Notes: a model not told the origin generated them from the sequence alone. A DNA stretch of 7,421 nt from JBIOYL01 sp044870185 (GCA_044870185.1 JBIOYL010000127.1:1-7421), one strand, 5' to 3'. Shown: positions 1-6,201, counted from the first letter of the stretch. Numbers and translations are program-made.

Positions 1-197
1 TCGCGGGCGTAGTGGGCCAGCAGCACCTTGATCGCCACCCGCCGGGCCAACAGCCGATCGTGGCCCTCGAACACCTCCGCCATCCCCCCCGCACCCAACA
101 ACCGACCAACCTCATACCGGCCGACGAAGGGCCAGGACGCTCCACCGGCGCCGAGCGGCGCCTGCTCGTCCCACAGCGGCAGGCCATCCGCTGCCAT
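1..197 (-). CDS. Serine/threonine protein kinase, N-terminal fragment (runs off the left edge)
   Basis: Translating the minus strand from the ATG at 197-195 gives 65 residues with the start of a Hanks-type kinase domain. Residues 26-30 read GRYEV, the glycine-rich loop GAGGMAEV is at 35-42, and VAIKV at 54-58 carries the ATP-orienting lysine (K57). The protein would phosphorylate Ser/Thr residues of target proteins. The catalytic loop, any transmembrane helix and any sensor domain lie outside the window, so class and target are unknown. The 25-residue leader before the kinase core is normal for the family. The Shine-Dalgarno is poor: GGAG sits only one base before the ATG, but no better in-frame start is visible. 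The gene is divergent from the PH/SHOCT gene at 551. Its codons (GGT, TTG, GTT, TAT, GAT) are noticeably less GC-biased than those of the genes to the right. Confidence 0.9.
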   Translation of the reverse strand, partial: MAADGLPLWDEQAPLGAGGASWPFVGRYEVGRLLGAGGMAEVFEGHDRLLARRVAIKVLLAHYAR

Positions 198-306
198 GCT
201 CCGACCGCCCCCTCGGTGCCCGGCTTGCCGGGACGGCCGACCGCCCCGTCCTGCCCGAGCAGCAATTCACCCCGACCATTGGACCGCGCCAGCGCGCCCA
301 AGTCGA

Positions 307-321
307 GCGTTGGCGCAACGC
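307..321. promoter_or_regulatory. Perfect inverted repeat, possible operator
   Basis: GCGTTG (307-312) and CAACGC (316-321) are perfect reverse complements around GCG. A shorter inverted repeat (CGGGT at 327-331 with ACCCG at 334-338) lies six bases further right. Both are in the divergent spacer, about 110 bases from the kinase start, where a regulator site would be expected. No known operator consensus was recognised, so this is a structural observation only. Confidence 0.3.
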
Positions 322-355
322 AGCTACGGGTCTACCCGCAGAGGAGCGGGCCCTA

Positions 356-414
356 CCGCGCCCCTGCCGCGGCCCTCCCGCGGCTCTCCGCGGCCTGACC
401 GCGGCCTGCCGCGG
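356..414. repeat. Phased CCGCGG palindrome array (about 10.5-bp period)
   Basis: Five perfect CCGCGG palindromes start at 367, 378, 388, 399 and 409, so the spacing is 11, 10, 11 and 10 bases. A degenerate copy (CCGCGC) starts at 356, another 11 bases to the left. The whole can also be read as a 21-bp tandem repeat with about 2.5 copies. The period equals one turn of B-DNA, which would place all sites on one face of the helix. The array lies just upstream of the promoter candidate at 445-473. It could be a protein-binding array or simply a slippage product of GC-rich DNA. Confidence 0.7.
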
Positions 415-444
415 CCCCGCCCAGGTCCTCGGGGTGCCGGGCGC

Positions 445-473
445 TTGAGGCTGTCGGGGGCCATTGCTACGCT
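445..473 (+). promoter_or_regulatory. Candidate sigma-70-type promoter for the 551-3557 gene cluster
   Basis: TTGAGG (445-450) and TACGCT (468-473) are separated by exactly 17 bases. The -35 keeps TTGA. The -10 keeps the TA....T positions that matter most in actinobacterial housekeeping promoters. Transcription would begin near 480 and give a leader of about 70 bases before the GTG at 551. This is a match by eye; in a genome this GC-rich such pairs can occur by chance. Confidence 0.45.
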
Positions 474-550
474 CCCGGTGCGTGTCTTGGGCCTTGGCGC
501 CGAGTGTCCGGCCGGCGTCCCGGAGCCCGCCGGCGAGGAGGTCGTCTGCC

Positions 551-1168
551 GTGCCGTTCCCCGAGCGGCTGCTCGGCGACGCCGAGGAGGTCGTCTTCGA
601 TCTCCGCCCGCACGCCTGGACGCTCGTCCTGCCCACCCTGGTCGGCCTGGTCACGCTGGCCGCCGCAGCCGCCATGGTGGTCGTGCTCCCGTCCGGCCGC
701 TGGCAGGTCCCGCTGCGGGGGGTGGTCGGCCTGCTCGCGCTCGCCGTGCTGGTCGGCTGGGTGGCGCGGCGCTACGTGCGCCGGGCGTCCACCCACCTGG
801 TGCTCACCACCGACCGGCTCATCTACCGCAGTGGCGTGCTGGCCCGCACCGCGCGGGACATCCCGCTCGAGCGCATCAACGACATCAGCTACCGGCAGGC
901 GCTGTGGGAGCGCCTGCTTGGCACCGGCGACCTCGTGATCGAGTCGGCCGGCGAGCAGGGCCAGACCTGGTTCCCGGCGGTCCGCGACCCGGAGGGCGTG
1001 CAGCGCGACATCTACGCGCTCGTCCAGGAGAACCGCGACCGGGCGCTGGCCCCGCGGGCGCCGAGCGTGCTGGACGACCTGGAGCGCCTGGCCGCCCTGC
1101 GTGAGCGCGGCTTCGTCACCCACGAGGAGTACGAGCGCAAGAAGCGCGAGCTGCTGGACCGGCTCTGA
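551..1168 (+). CDS. Two-helix membrane protein with bacterial PH domain and C-terminal SHOCT domain
   Basis: The 205-residue product has two hydrophobic segments (about 24-46 and 54-76). A bacterial PH-like domain (bPH_2 / YdbS type, about 77-160) follows, with the motifs LTTDRLIYRSGVLART and IPLERINDI typical of that family. The C-terminal helix-turn-helix at 174-205 (LDDLERLAALRERG..T..EYE.KK..LL) is a SHOCT domain, often found at the end of oligomeric bacterial membrane proteins. Family members sit in the cytoplasmic membrane with the PH domain inside; a precise function is not established. The GTG at 551 is chosen because AGGAGG (536-541) lies nine bases upstream. The frame is open further upstream to an ATG at 464, but that extension is low-complexity and overlaps the promoter candidate. 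It is the first gene of the probable cluster reaching 3557. Confidence 0.85.
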   Translation: MPFPERLLGDAEEVVFDLRPHAWTLVLPTLVGLVTLAAAAAMVVVLPSGRWQVPLRGVVGLLALAVLVGWVARRYVRRASTHLVLTTDRLIYRSGVLARTARDIPLERINDISYRQALWERLLGTGDLVIESAGEQGQTWFPAVRDPEGVQRDIYALVQENRDRALAPRAPSVLDDLERLAALRERGFVTHEEYERKKRELLDRL

Positions 1169-1204
1169 TATCCTCGCGCCCGGCGAACAGGAGGAAGCCA
1201 CGCC

Positions 1205-1582
1205 ATGACAACCCACGAGATGTCGGGGAGTGGGTCTGCGGAGCCCGGGTCGGCGCCGCTGGGACGGGCGCTCGAGTCACTGGCCGAGCGCATGACCAAA
1301 GCCCCGGGGCGGTTCGAGGGCACGATCGTCCTCCGGCTCGAGGGCGACGAAGGAGGGACCTGGTCCATCCACTCGACCGGCAAGGAGGCCAGGGTGGCGC
1401 CAGGGGCAGCGTCCGGGGAGTACCGGGCGGAGGTCCTGGGCGACGCCACCACCATCCGAGAGGTGCTGGAGGGCAAGACCGACGGCAGGCAAGCCCTTCT
1501 GGCCGGCGGCATCCGGGTGCGCGGGGACATCGAGTTCCTGGAACGCCTTTCGGCCGCGCTCGGCACTCACCGATCGTCCTGA
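1205..1582 (+). CDS. SCP2-like (sterol carrier) domain small protein
   Basis: This 125-residue protein has one SCP2-type fold at about residues 23-120. The family pattern is visible: a beta-rich first half (GTIVLRLEGDEGGTWSI), the segment ATTIREVLEGKTDGRQALLAGGIRVRGD at 81-108, and a final helix FLERLSAAL. SCP2 domains form a hydrophobic tunnel that binds lipids or acyl chains. In actinobacteria stand-alone copies are common and their ligands mostly unknown. The first 20 residues look disordered. There is no signal peptide or membrane helix, so it should be cytoplasmic. The start is supported by AGGAGGA (1189-1195), nine bases before the ATG. It lies 36 bases after the PH/SHOCT gene and 31 before the next gene, consistent with one transcript. 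Confidence 0.75.
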   Translation: MTTHEMSGSGSAEPGSAPLGRALESLAERMTKAPGRFEGTIVLRLEGDEGGTWSIHSTGKEARVAPGAASGEYRAEVLGDATTIREVLEGKTDGRQALLAGGIRVRGDIEFLERLSAALGTHRSS

Positions 1583-1613
1583 GAACGGTCTCCGCCGTGT
1601 CGGGAGGTGCACC

Positions 1614-1874
1614 GTGGCAGAGACGCAAGGGCTCGTCCAGAAGCTGAAGATCCTGCCGGACAGCTCGCTGGCGTTCGTCTACATCGGTCCGACCCCCACG
1701 AACACCGCCCTGCTGTTCATCTCCCGTCCGTCGAGCGACAGCCCCAACGTGGGGGCCTTCAAGAACAACATGGTGGACGCGATGGCGGCCGCCCAAGTGG
1801 CCCACCGGGAAGTGGTCGCCGTCCACGGCGACAGCAGCTCGCTGATCACGGACATGAGGATCGACCCCGTCTGA
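1614..1874 (+). CDS. 86-residue protein of unknown function, paralogue of the N-terminal domain of the next gene
   Basis: I do not recognise a named family. The GTG start at 1614 has GGAGG at 1603-1607, six bases upstream. The product begins (M/V)AETQGLVQKLK, then has a beta-strand segment FVYIGPTPTNTALLFI (21-36), an amphipathic helix around GAFKNNMVDAMAAAQ (47-61) and a second strand EVVAVHGD (66-73). It aligns without gaps to residues 1-80 of the 469-residue protein encoded 15 bases downstream, with about 36 identical positions. Shared blocks are MAET.GLVQKLK, FVY.GPT.T.T.L.FI, FK.NMV and V.VH. There is no signal peptide, cysteine pair or membrane helix. As a free copy of a domain that is fused to a peptidase-like protein next door, it could be a binding partner, inhibitor or scaffold subunit; this is inference only. 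Confidence 0.8.
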   Translation: MAETQGLVQKLKILPDSSLAFVYIGPTPTNTALLFISRPSSDSPNVGAFKNNMVDAMAAAQVAHREVVAVHGDSSSLITDMRIDPV

Positions 1875-1889
1875 GCCGGGAGGGGCTTC

Positions 1890-3299
1890 ATGGCCGAGAC
1901 ACGAGGATTGGTCCAGAAGCTCAAGTGGACGAGCGGCGTCGCCGCGGTCTTCGTGTACGTCGGACCGACTGCGACGACCACCTCGCTGTTCTTCATCGTC
2001 TTCGCCGGCGCCGACGCCGAGGCCACGCTCGACTTCAAGCGGAACATGGTCCATCTGCTGGAGCAGGCCCAGGCCGCAGGCTACGACGTGACGGTGGTGC
2101 ACGACGCCAACAGCGCCGAGATCCAGCAGGTCCTGGTAGGCGCCTTCGACGCTCCGGTCGGCGAGGCGATCCACGGCGACTTCTACAGCGTGACCGGCTC
2201 CGGCTTCCCGCAAGATGCCACGCTCGTCTTCGAGCGAGGGGGCGTGTCGGTGTCGGTGACCCCCGATCTCATCCGGCCTCACCTGCTGTACGTGTCGGTC
2301 CTGCCCAGCTCGGTCCCCACCGGACGCAACCTGCTCAGGGTCACCTCCGCTGCCGGAACGAGCGCCCCCATCCCGGTCACCGTGTCGGACCAGACGCCGT
2401 ACACCATCCGGGTCCTGCACTCCGGCGCCCCCAGGCCGAACCCGTACACGATCGTCTTCGCGGCCAACGGGGCCATCGAGTCCGAGGCCGGCGGGAGCTT
2501 CAGGGCCGATCCCGTGCTCCAGAACCGACCCGGCTATCACGCCGCGGTCACCTACTGCCTGCAGAACCTGTTGCTGCAGACGGAGGACCTGCTCCGGGCC
2601 GGCAACCTCGACGCAGAGCTCCGCATCGTCTCGATCTTCGACCCGACGCTGACTGCGACGGCGGCCAACGCGCTCGTCCACGAGCTCAATCCGAACATCA
2701 TCGAAACGAGGCGCTCCGCGCTGGTCCCGTTCGTCTCCCGGTACGACGAGACGGCCGATATCGTGACGGCGATCACGGGCTCGACCACCCACACGAGGGC
2801 GAGCGCCTGGTTCACCACCGACGACGCGGCAAGGCCGGGAACACCGTTCACCTACGATGGCGTGAACCGTACGCACGGCCACTTCCCCTCCATCCCTGGC
2901 AGCGCGGCCCTCCCCGTGACCGTCAGCACCGGGATGACCCCTTTGCATGAGTTCGGTCATGCCTGCTCCGACTTCAGCAACGGGATGGTGGTCGACCTGT
3001 ACGTGGACGGGTCACCGGGCGGGTTCCAGGAGAACAAGAAGTTCCGGGCGACCGCCGGCGCCGCCATCCCGGCGAACTTCGCCACCTACAACGGGACGAC
3101 GTACCAGTCCGACCAGAACCGGGACGCGCTGGGCTACCCCACCACCTGGCGGTCCTACCATCCGGCGCCGATCGACCCCACCAGGCCCAACCTGATGGAC
3201 AACTACTGGCTGGCCTTCGACAGCCCCCTGCGGTGCCGACTGGACCGGCTCACGTACGCGTTCCTCACCGACCGGATCAGAGCGAAGGCGTTTCGTTAG
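1890..3299 (+). CDS. Putative zinc metallopeptidase (HEXXH) with duplicated N-terminal domain and IPT/TIG-like middle
   Basis: The 469-residue product has three parts. Residues 1-86 are a paralogue of the preceding 86-residue protein. Residues about 94-168 look like an IPT/TIG immunoglobulin-like domain (VTGSGFPQDATLVFE, then VPTGRNLLRVTSAAG). Residues about 170-469 contain HEFGH at 353-357, the HEXXH zinc site with its catalytic glutamate, and NLMDNYW at 434-440, which resembles a Met-turn. The segment PYTIVFAANG....EAGGSF near 185-204 recalls the start of M64-like peptidases. The aspartate and tyrosine expected shortly after HEXXH in M64 are not clearly placed, so the third zinc ligand is uncertain. 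No signal peptide or membrane helix is seen. The ATG at 1890 has GGGAGG at 1878-1883. A role in cleaving a specific intracellular or exported protein is possible but unproven; the enzyme could also be inactive. Confidence 0.75.
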   Translation: MAETRGLVQKLKWTSGVAAVFVYVGPTATTTSLFFIVFAGADAEATLDFKRNMVHLLEQAQAAGYDVTVVHDANSAEIQQVLVGAFDAPVGEAIHGDFYSVTGSGFPQDATLVFERGGVSVSVTPDLIRPHLLYVSVLPSSVPTGRNLLRVTSAAGTSAPIPVTVSDQTPYTIRVLHSGAPRPNPYTIVFAANGAIESEAGGSFRADPVLQNRPGYHAAVTYCLQNLLLQTEDLLRAGNLDAELRIVSIFDPTLTATAANALVHELNPNIIETRRSALVPFVSRYDETADIVTAITGSTTHTRASAWFTTDDAARPGTPFTYDGVNRTHGHFPSIPGSAALPVTVSTGMTPLHEFGHACSDFSNGMVVDLYVDGSPGGFQENKKFRATAGAAIPANFATYNGTTYQSDQNRDALGYPTTWRSYHPAPIDPTRPNLMDNYWLAFDSPLRCRLDRLTYAFLTDRIRAKAFR

Positions 3300-3308
3300 G
3301 AGTGACGC

Positions 3309-3557
3309 ATGGAGCCGCTCGAGCCCGAGTTCCGCGCCGCGCTCAAACGCGCACATCCCGGCCTCGAGGACAGTGACATCGATCGGTACGAGGAGCTGAC
3401 GGCCCAGCGGTTCCTGATCGACCCGGACACGGCACCCGAGCGCCTCCGAGAGCTCGATCAGGAGCGAGCGCGCCTCCTGCGAGAACGGATGCCGCGCTAC
3501 CGCGACGTGTGGCAGCGATACGACGCCACGCGGGGCAAGCGGGACAGGAGCGGCTGA
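3309..3557 (+). CDS. 82-residue charged, helical protein of unknown function
   Basis: I do not recognise the family. The product is rich in Glu, Arg and Asp and is probably all helical: AHPGLEDSDIDRYEELTAQR (15-34) and a second helix built from ERLRELDQERARLLRER (44-60). There is no cysteine, membrane segment or signal peptide. The start is well supported: AGGAG (3298-3302) overlaps the stop codon of the peptidase-like gene, six bases before this ATG, so translation is probably coupled. It ends the plus-strand cluster. The stop codon lies inside a 17-bp tandem duplication (3546-3579). A small partner or regulator of the upstream protein is one reading from position alone. Confidence 0.75.
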   Translation: MEPLEPEFRAALKRAHPGLEDSDIDRYEELTAQRFLIDPDTAPERLRELDQERARLLRERMPRYRDVWQRYDATRGKRDRSG

Positions 3558-3579
3558 GCTTCAGGAGCGGCTGCGCTTC
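3546..3579. repeat. 17-bp tandem duplication over the stop codon of the 82-residue gene
   Basis: AGGAGCGGCTGAGCTTC (3546-3562) is followed directly by AGGAGCGGCTGCGCTTC (3563-3579). The single difference is A3557 versus C3574, and A3557 is the last base of the TGA stop codon. The second copy has no stop at that place (TGC). Confidence 0.85.
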
Positions 3580-3593
3580 CTCCCGCCCTGAAC

Positions 3594-3625
3594 GGCGGCA
3601 CAGCCGCCCGCACCGGTGGCCCGGT
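3594..3625. terminator. Hairpins between convergent genes, possible bidirectional terminator
   Basis: Two short hairpins lie in the 67-base spacer between the convergent 82-residue gene and birA. GGCGGC (3594-3599) pairs with GCCGCC (3603-3608) around ACA. ACCGG (3612-3616) pairs with CCGGT (3621-3625) around TGGC, and the second arm reaches the birA stop codon. Neither has a T-tract, which is common for actinobacterial terminators. The stems are short, so the call rests mainly on position. Confidence 0.35.
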
Positions 3626-4431
3626 CAGGCGCCGTGCAGGTGCTCTACGTCGGCGGCGGCCACGGTGAGCCGCTCCCCCGTGGCCGAGGAGACGACGAGG
3701 GCTCCCGAGGGCGCGAGGCCGACCGCCCTGCCCTCCAGCGGCTCGGCACCGACCCGCTCGACCCGCACCGCCCGGCCGAGCGTGCCCAGACGCTCCCGGT
3801 AGGCGTCGAGCACCTGCCCGATCGACCCGCTGCCGAGCGGCGGCCAGCCGCAGGCGAACCGCTCGCCCCAGGCGGCGAGCAGCTCGACCCGGTCGACCGG
3901 GTGGCCGGCGGCCAGCGACAGGCTCGTCGCCCGCCCGCGCAGCCCGGCCGGGAAGTCCCGCTCGGTCTGGGTGACGTTGACGCCCATGCCGAGGACCACC
4001 CAGTCGAGCCGGCCGCCGGCCAGGTGCCCCTCGGCCAGGAGCCCGGCCGCCTTGCGCCCGCCCAGCAGCAGGTCGTTCGGCCACTTCAGGGTGGCGTCGA
4101 CGCCCGGGCCGGCGAGCGTGGCCGCCGCGTCGGCGAGCGCCACCCCGGCCAGGGCGGCCACCGCCCACGCCGCGGCCGGGTCGATCCGGGGGCGCAGCAC
4201 GACCGAGACGAGCAGCGAGCTGCCCGCCGGGGCCTCCCAGCTCCGGTCCAGCCGTCCCCGGCCGGCGGTCTGCTCGTCGGCCACCACGGTGGCGCCCTCG
4301 GGCGCGCCGGCGGCGGCCAGCTCGGCCGCCCGGCGCATCGTCGTGGGCAGCGAGGCGACCACCTCGACCGGGTCGAAGAAGGCCGGCAGGGCCCGCTCGA
4401 CCCGCTCGCGGTAGCGCCGCACTCCTGCCAT
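3625..4431 (-). CDS. birA: Biotin--[acetyl-CoA-carboxylase] ligase
   Basis: The 268-residue product makes biotinyl-5'-AMP from biotin and ATP and transfers biotin to the conserved lysine of biotin carboxyl carrier domains. Family motifs are present in order: TVVADEQTAGRGR (48-60, biotin/ATP loop), KWPNDLLL (116-123), GRKAAGLLAE (125-134, with the catalytic lysine region) and VLGMGVNV (146-153). A smaller C-terminal SH3-like domain (about 220-268) completes the fold. There is no N-terminal helix-turn-helix, so this is a class I enzyme without the repressor function of E. coli BirA. The ATG at 4431 is preceded on the minus strand by AAAAAAGGAG, five bases away. It is divergent from pccB, whose pathway needs biotinylated partner subunits, and this pairing is common in actinobacteria. 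Confidence 0.95.
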   Translation of the reverse strand: MAGVRRYRERVERALPAFFDPVEVVASLPTTMRRAAELAAAGAPEGATVVADEQTAGRGRLDRSWEAPAGSSLLVSVVLRPRIDPAAAWAVAALAGVALADAAATLAGPGVDATLKWPNDLLLGGRKAAGLLAEGHLAGGRLDWVVLGMGVNVTQTERDFPAGLRGRATSLSLAAGHPVDRVELLAAWGERFACGWPPLGSGSIGQVLDAYRERLGTLGRAVRVERVGAEPLEGRAVGLAPSGALVVSSATGERLTVAAADVEHLHGA

Positions 4432-4619
4432 CCTGGCTCCTTTTTTCGCGCATGCTACGGCGCCGCGCCGGGCGGCGGACTGCCTACAATGCCGCCAGCG
4501 AGCCGGTCACGTGCCCGCGGCGCGTCGTCAGCGTGCGCTGCCGGTGCGCAGGTGATCCAGGCGCGGCACCGACACATGACCGGCCCGAGGGGCAACGCGG
4601 CCGGGACCGGGAGGTTCAC
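4432..4619. promoter_or_regulatory. Divergent birA-pccB promoter region
   Basis: This 188-base spacer must drive both genes. On the plus strand TACAAT (4485-4490) is a near-consensus -10 box. No good -35 is seen 16-18 bases before it. Directly upstream of it CGCCGC (4461-4466) pairs with GCGGCG (4472-4477) around GCCGG, which could be an operator or chance GC-rich pairing. A second imperfect dyad, TGCGC (4534-4538) with GCGCA (4546-4550), lies in what would be the pccB leader of about 120 bases. On the minus strand TAGCAT (4457-4452) is a weak -10 candidate close to birA. No known regulator box was recognised. Confidence 0.45.
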
Positions 4620-6188
4620 GTGGCGACACAGCAGCCGAGGACCATGAAGGAGCGCATCGAGGAGCTCGACAGTCGCCGCGAGGCAGCACTCCACGCCGGC
4701 TCCAGGAAGGCGGTCGAGGTCCAGCATGCCAAGGGCAAGCTGACCGCCCGCGAGCGCATCGACATCCTGCTCGACCCCGGGACGTTCGCCGAGATCGACA
4801 TGCTCGCCGTGCACCGGGCGACCGCGTTCGGCATGGACCGCAGGCGCATCCCGACCGACGGCGTGGTCACCGGCTACGGGACCATCGGCGGCCGCCGGGT
4901 GTGCGTGTTCAGCCAGGACTTCACCGTGTTCGGCGGGTCGCTCGGCGAGGTCATGGCCGAGAAGATCTGCAAGGTCCAGGACCTGTCGATGAAGATGGGC
5001 GTGCCCTGCATCGGCATCAACGACTCGGGCGGCGCCCGCATCCAGGAGGGTGTGGTCGCGCTGTCCGGCTACGCCGAGATCTTCTGGCGCAACGTGCAGG
5101 CGTCCGGGGTCGTGCCGCAGCTGTCGCTCATCATGGGGCCGTCGGCCGGCGGGGCGGTCTACTCCCCCGCCATCACCGACTTCGTGCTCATGGTCAAAGA
5201 CACCTCCTACATGTTCATCACCGGCCCCGAGGTGGTGAAGGCGGTGACCGGCGAGGACGTCACCTTCGAGGAGCTCGGCGGCGCGATGACCCACGCCACC
5301 AAGTCGGGCACCGCCCACTTCGCCGCCGAGGACGAGGACGAGTGCATGGAGCTGTGCCGCCAGCTGCTCGGCTACCTGCCGCCTAACAACATGGAGGACC
5401 CGCCCCGCCGGGTGCCGACCGACGACCCGCGGCGCGAGGACCAGGGCCTGCTCGACATCGTCCCCGACCACCCCAACCAGCCCTACGACATCCGCGAGGC
5501 GATCAGGCGGGTGGTCGACGACGGCGAGTTCCTCGAGGTGCAGCAGGCGTGGGCCGAATCGATCGTGGTCGGCTTCGCGCGGCTGAACGGCCGCTCGGTC
5601 GGCGTCGTCGGCAACCAGCCGCTGCACCTGGCCGGCGTGCTGGACAGCAACGCCTCCGTCAAGGGCGCCCGCTTCGTGCGCTTCTGCGACGCCTTCAACA
5701 TCCCGATCGTGAGCTTCGTGGACGTGCCCGGGTTCATGCCCGGCACCAGCCAGGAGTGGGGCGGCATCATCCGCCACGGCGCCAAGCTCCTGTACGCCTA
5801 CGCCGAGGCGACCGTGCCCAAGCTGACCGTGATCACCCGCAAGGCCTACGGCGGCGCCTACGACGTCATGGCCTCCAAGCCGCTGCGCGCCGACGCCAAC
5901 TTCGCCTGGCCGACGGCCGAGATCGCCGTCATGGGCCCGCAGGGCGCGGTCAACATCATCTTCCGCAGGGAGATCGAGCGGGCCGCCGACCCGGCCACCC
6001 GCCGCGACGAGCTGGTCGCCGAGTACACCGAACGCTTCGCCAACCCCTACATCGCGGCCGAGCGCGGCTACGTCGACGAGGTCATCGAGCCGCAGCGGAC
6101 CCGCCCCCGGCTCATCCAGGCGCTGGAGATGTGCGTCACCAAGCGGGAGGCCCGGCCGCCCCGCAAGCACGGCAACATCCCCCTATGA
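4620..6188 (+). CDS. pccB: Acyl-CoA (propionyl-CoA) carboxylase beta subunit, carboxyltransferase
   Basis: The 522-residue product is the carboxyltransferase that moves CO2 from carboxybiotin on the alpha/BCCP subunit to the alpha carbon of propionyl-CoA, giving methylmalonyl-CoA. It has the two crotonase-like halves of the family. The first carries KGKLTARERIDILLDPGTF and the oxyanion loop GGARIQEG (from residue 137). The second carries FVDVPGFMPGTSQE and the loop GGAYDVM (411-417). The protein ends in KHGNIPL, as PccB/AccD5 proteins do, and the length is normal. D415 corresponds to the residue reported to set acyl-CoA preference in Streptomyces PccB (Asp for propionyl-CoA, Ile for broader acetyl/propionyl use), so a propionyl-CoA preference is inferred. 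The GTG at 4620 has GGAGGT (4610-4615) upstream; a 56-codon open extension to 4452 overlaps the promoter and looks non-coding. The stop overlaps an ATG (ATGA at 6185). Confidence 0.95.
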   Translation: MATQQPRTMKERIEELDSRREAALHAGSRKAVEVQHAKGKLTARERIDILLDPGTFAEIDMLAVHRATAFGMDRRRIPTDGVVTGYGTIGGRRVCVFSQDFTVFGGSLGEVMAEKICKVQDLSMKMGVPCIGINDSGGARIQEGVVALSGYAEIFWRNVQASGVVPQLSLIMGPSAGGAVYSPAITDFVLMVKDTSYMFITGPEVVKAVTGEDVTFEELGGAMTHATKSGTAHFAAEDEDECMELCRQLLGYLPPNNMEDPPRRVPTDDPRREDQGLLDIVPDHPNQPYDIREAIRRVVDDGEFLEVQQAWAESIVVGFARLNGRSVGVVGNQPLHLAGVLDSNASVKGARFVRFCDAFNIPIVSFVDVPGFMPGTSQEWGGIIRHGAKLLYAYAEATVPKLTVITRKAYGGAYDVMASKPLRADANFAWPTAEIAVMGPQGAVNIIFRREIERAADPATRRDELVAEYTERFANPYIAAERGYVDEVIEPQRTRPRLIQALEMCVTKREARPPRKHGNIPL

Positions 6189-6201
6189 CCGGCAGGGCGA
6201 A

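Larger units (their letters stand above)
198..550. other. Divergent intergenic region between the kinase gene and the PH/SHOCT gene
   Basis: About 350 bases show no convincing coding sequence. Open frames cross the region only because high-GC DNA has few stop codons; their translations are rich in Pro, Arg and Ala and match no family I recognise. The region holds an inverted repeat at 307-321 (GCGTTG-GCG-CAACGC), a second one at 327-338 (CGGGT-CT-ACCCG), a phased CCGCGG array at 356-414 and a sigma-70-type promoter candidate at 445-473. I could not identify a convincing promoter for the kinase on the minus strand. Confidence 0.7.

Noticed and set aside
464..550. 29-codon upstream extension of the PH/SHOCT gene to the ATG at 464
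   Set aside because: The extension overlaps the -10 candidate, is low-complexity (Arg/Ser/Pro), and a strong AGGAGG sits nine bases before the GTG at 551.
28..1104. Plus-strand open frame of 358 codons across the kinase start and the intergenic region
   Set aside because: It is antisense to the kinase, then crosses repeats and the PH/SHOCT gene in another frame. The product is a Pro/Arg/Ala/Gly run without domains.
1169..1174. TATCCT just after the PH/SHOCT stop as a -10 box for the SCP2-like gene
   Set aside because: No -35 element lies at a suitable distance, and the short gap fits read-through from the upstream gene.
1607..2950. Plus-strand open frame of 447 codons overlapping the 86- and 469-residue genes
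   Set aside because: It is the +1 shadow of both genes; it is Arg/Gly/His-rich and has none of the conserved blocks that the two paralogues share in their own frames.
1116..2960. Long minus-strand open frame of 614 codons opposite the SCP2-like, 86-residue and peptidase-like genes
   Set aside because: It lies antisense to three genes with good Shine-Dalgarno sites and recognisable or paralogous products. Its translation is Arg/Gly/Asp/His-rich with no family resemblance, as expected for antisense frames in high-GC DNA.
4452..4619. 56-codon upstream extension of pccB to the ATG at 4452
   Set aside because: It covers the promoter region, its translation is unlike PccB N-termini, and GGAGGT precedes the GTG at 4620, which gives the normal family length.
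4455..6170. Minus-strand open frame of 571 codons opposite pccB
   Set aside because: It mirrors the pccB codons; its composition (Leu, Gly, Asp, His, Val) is typical of the antisense of a GC-rich gene, and pccB itself is unambiguous.
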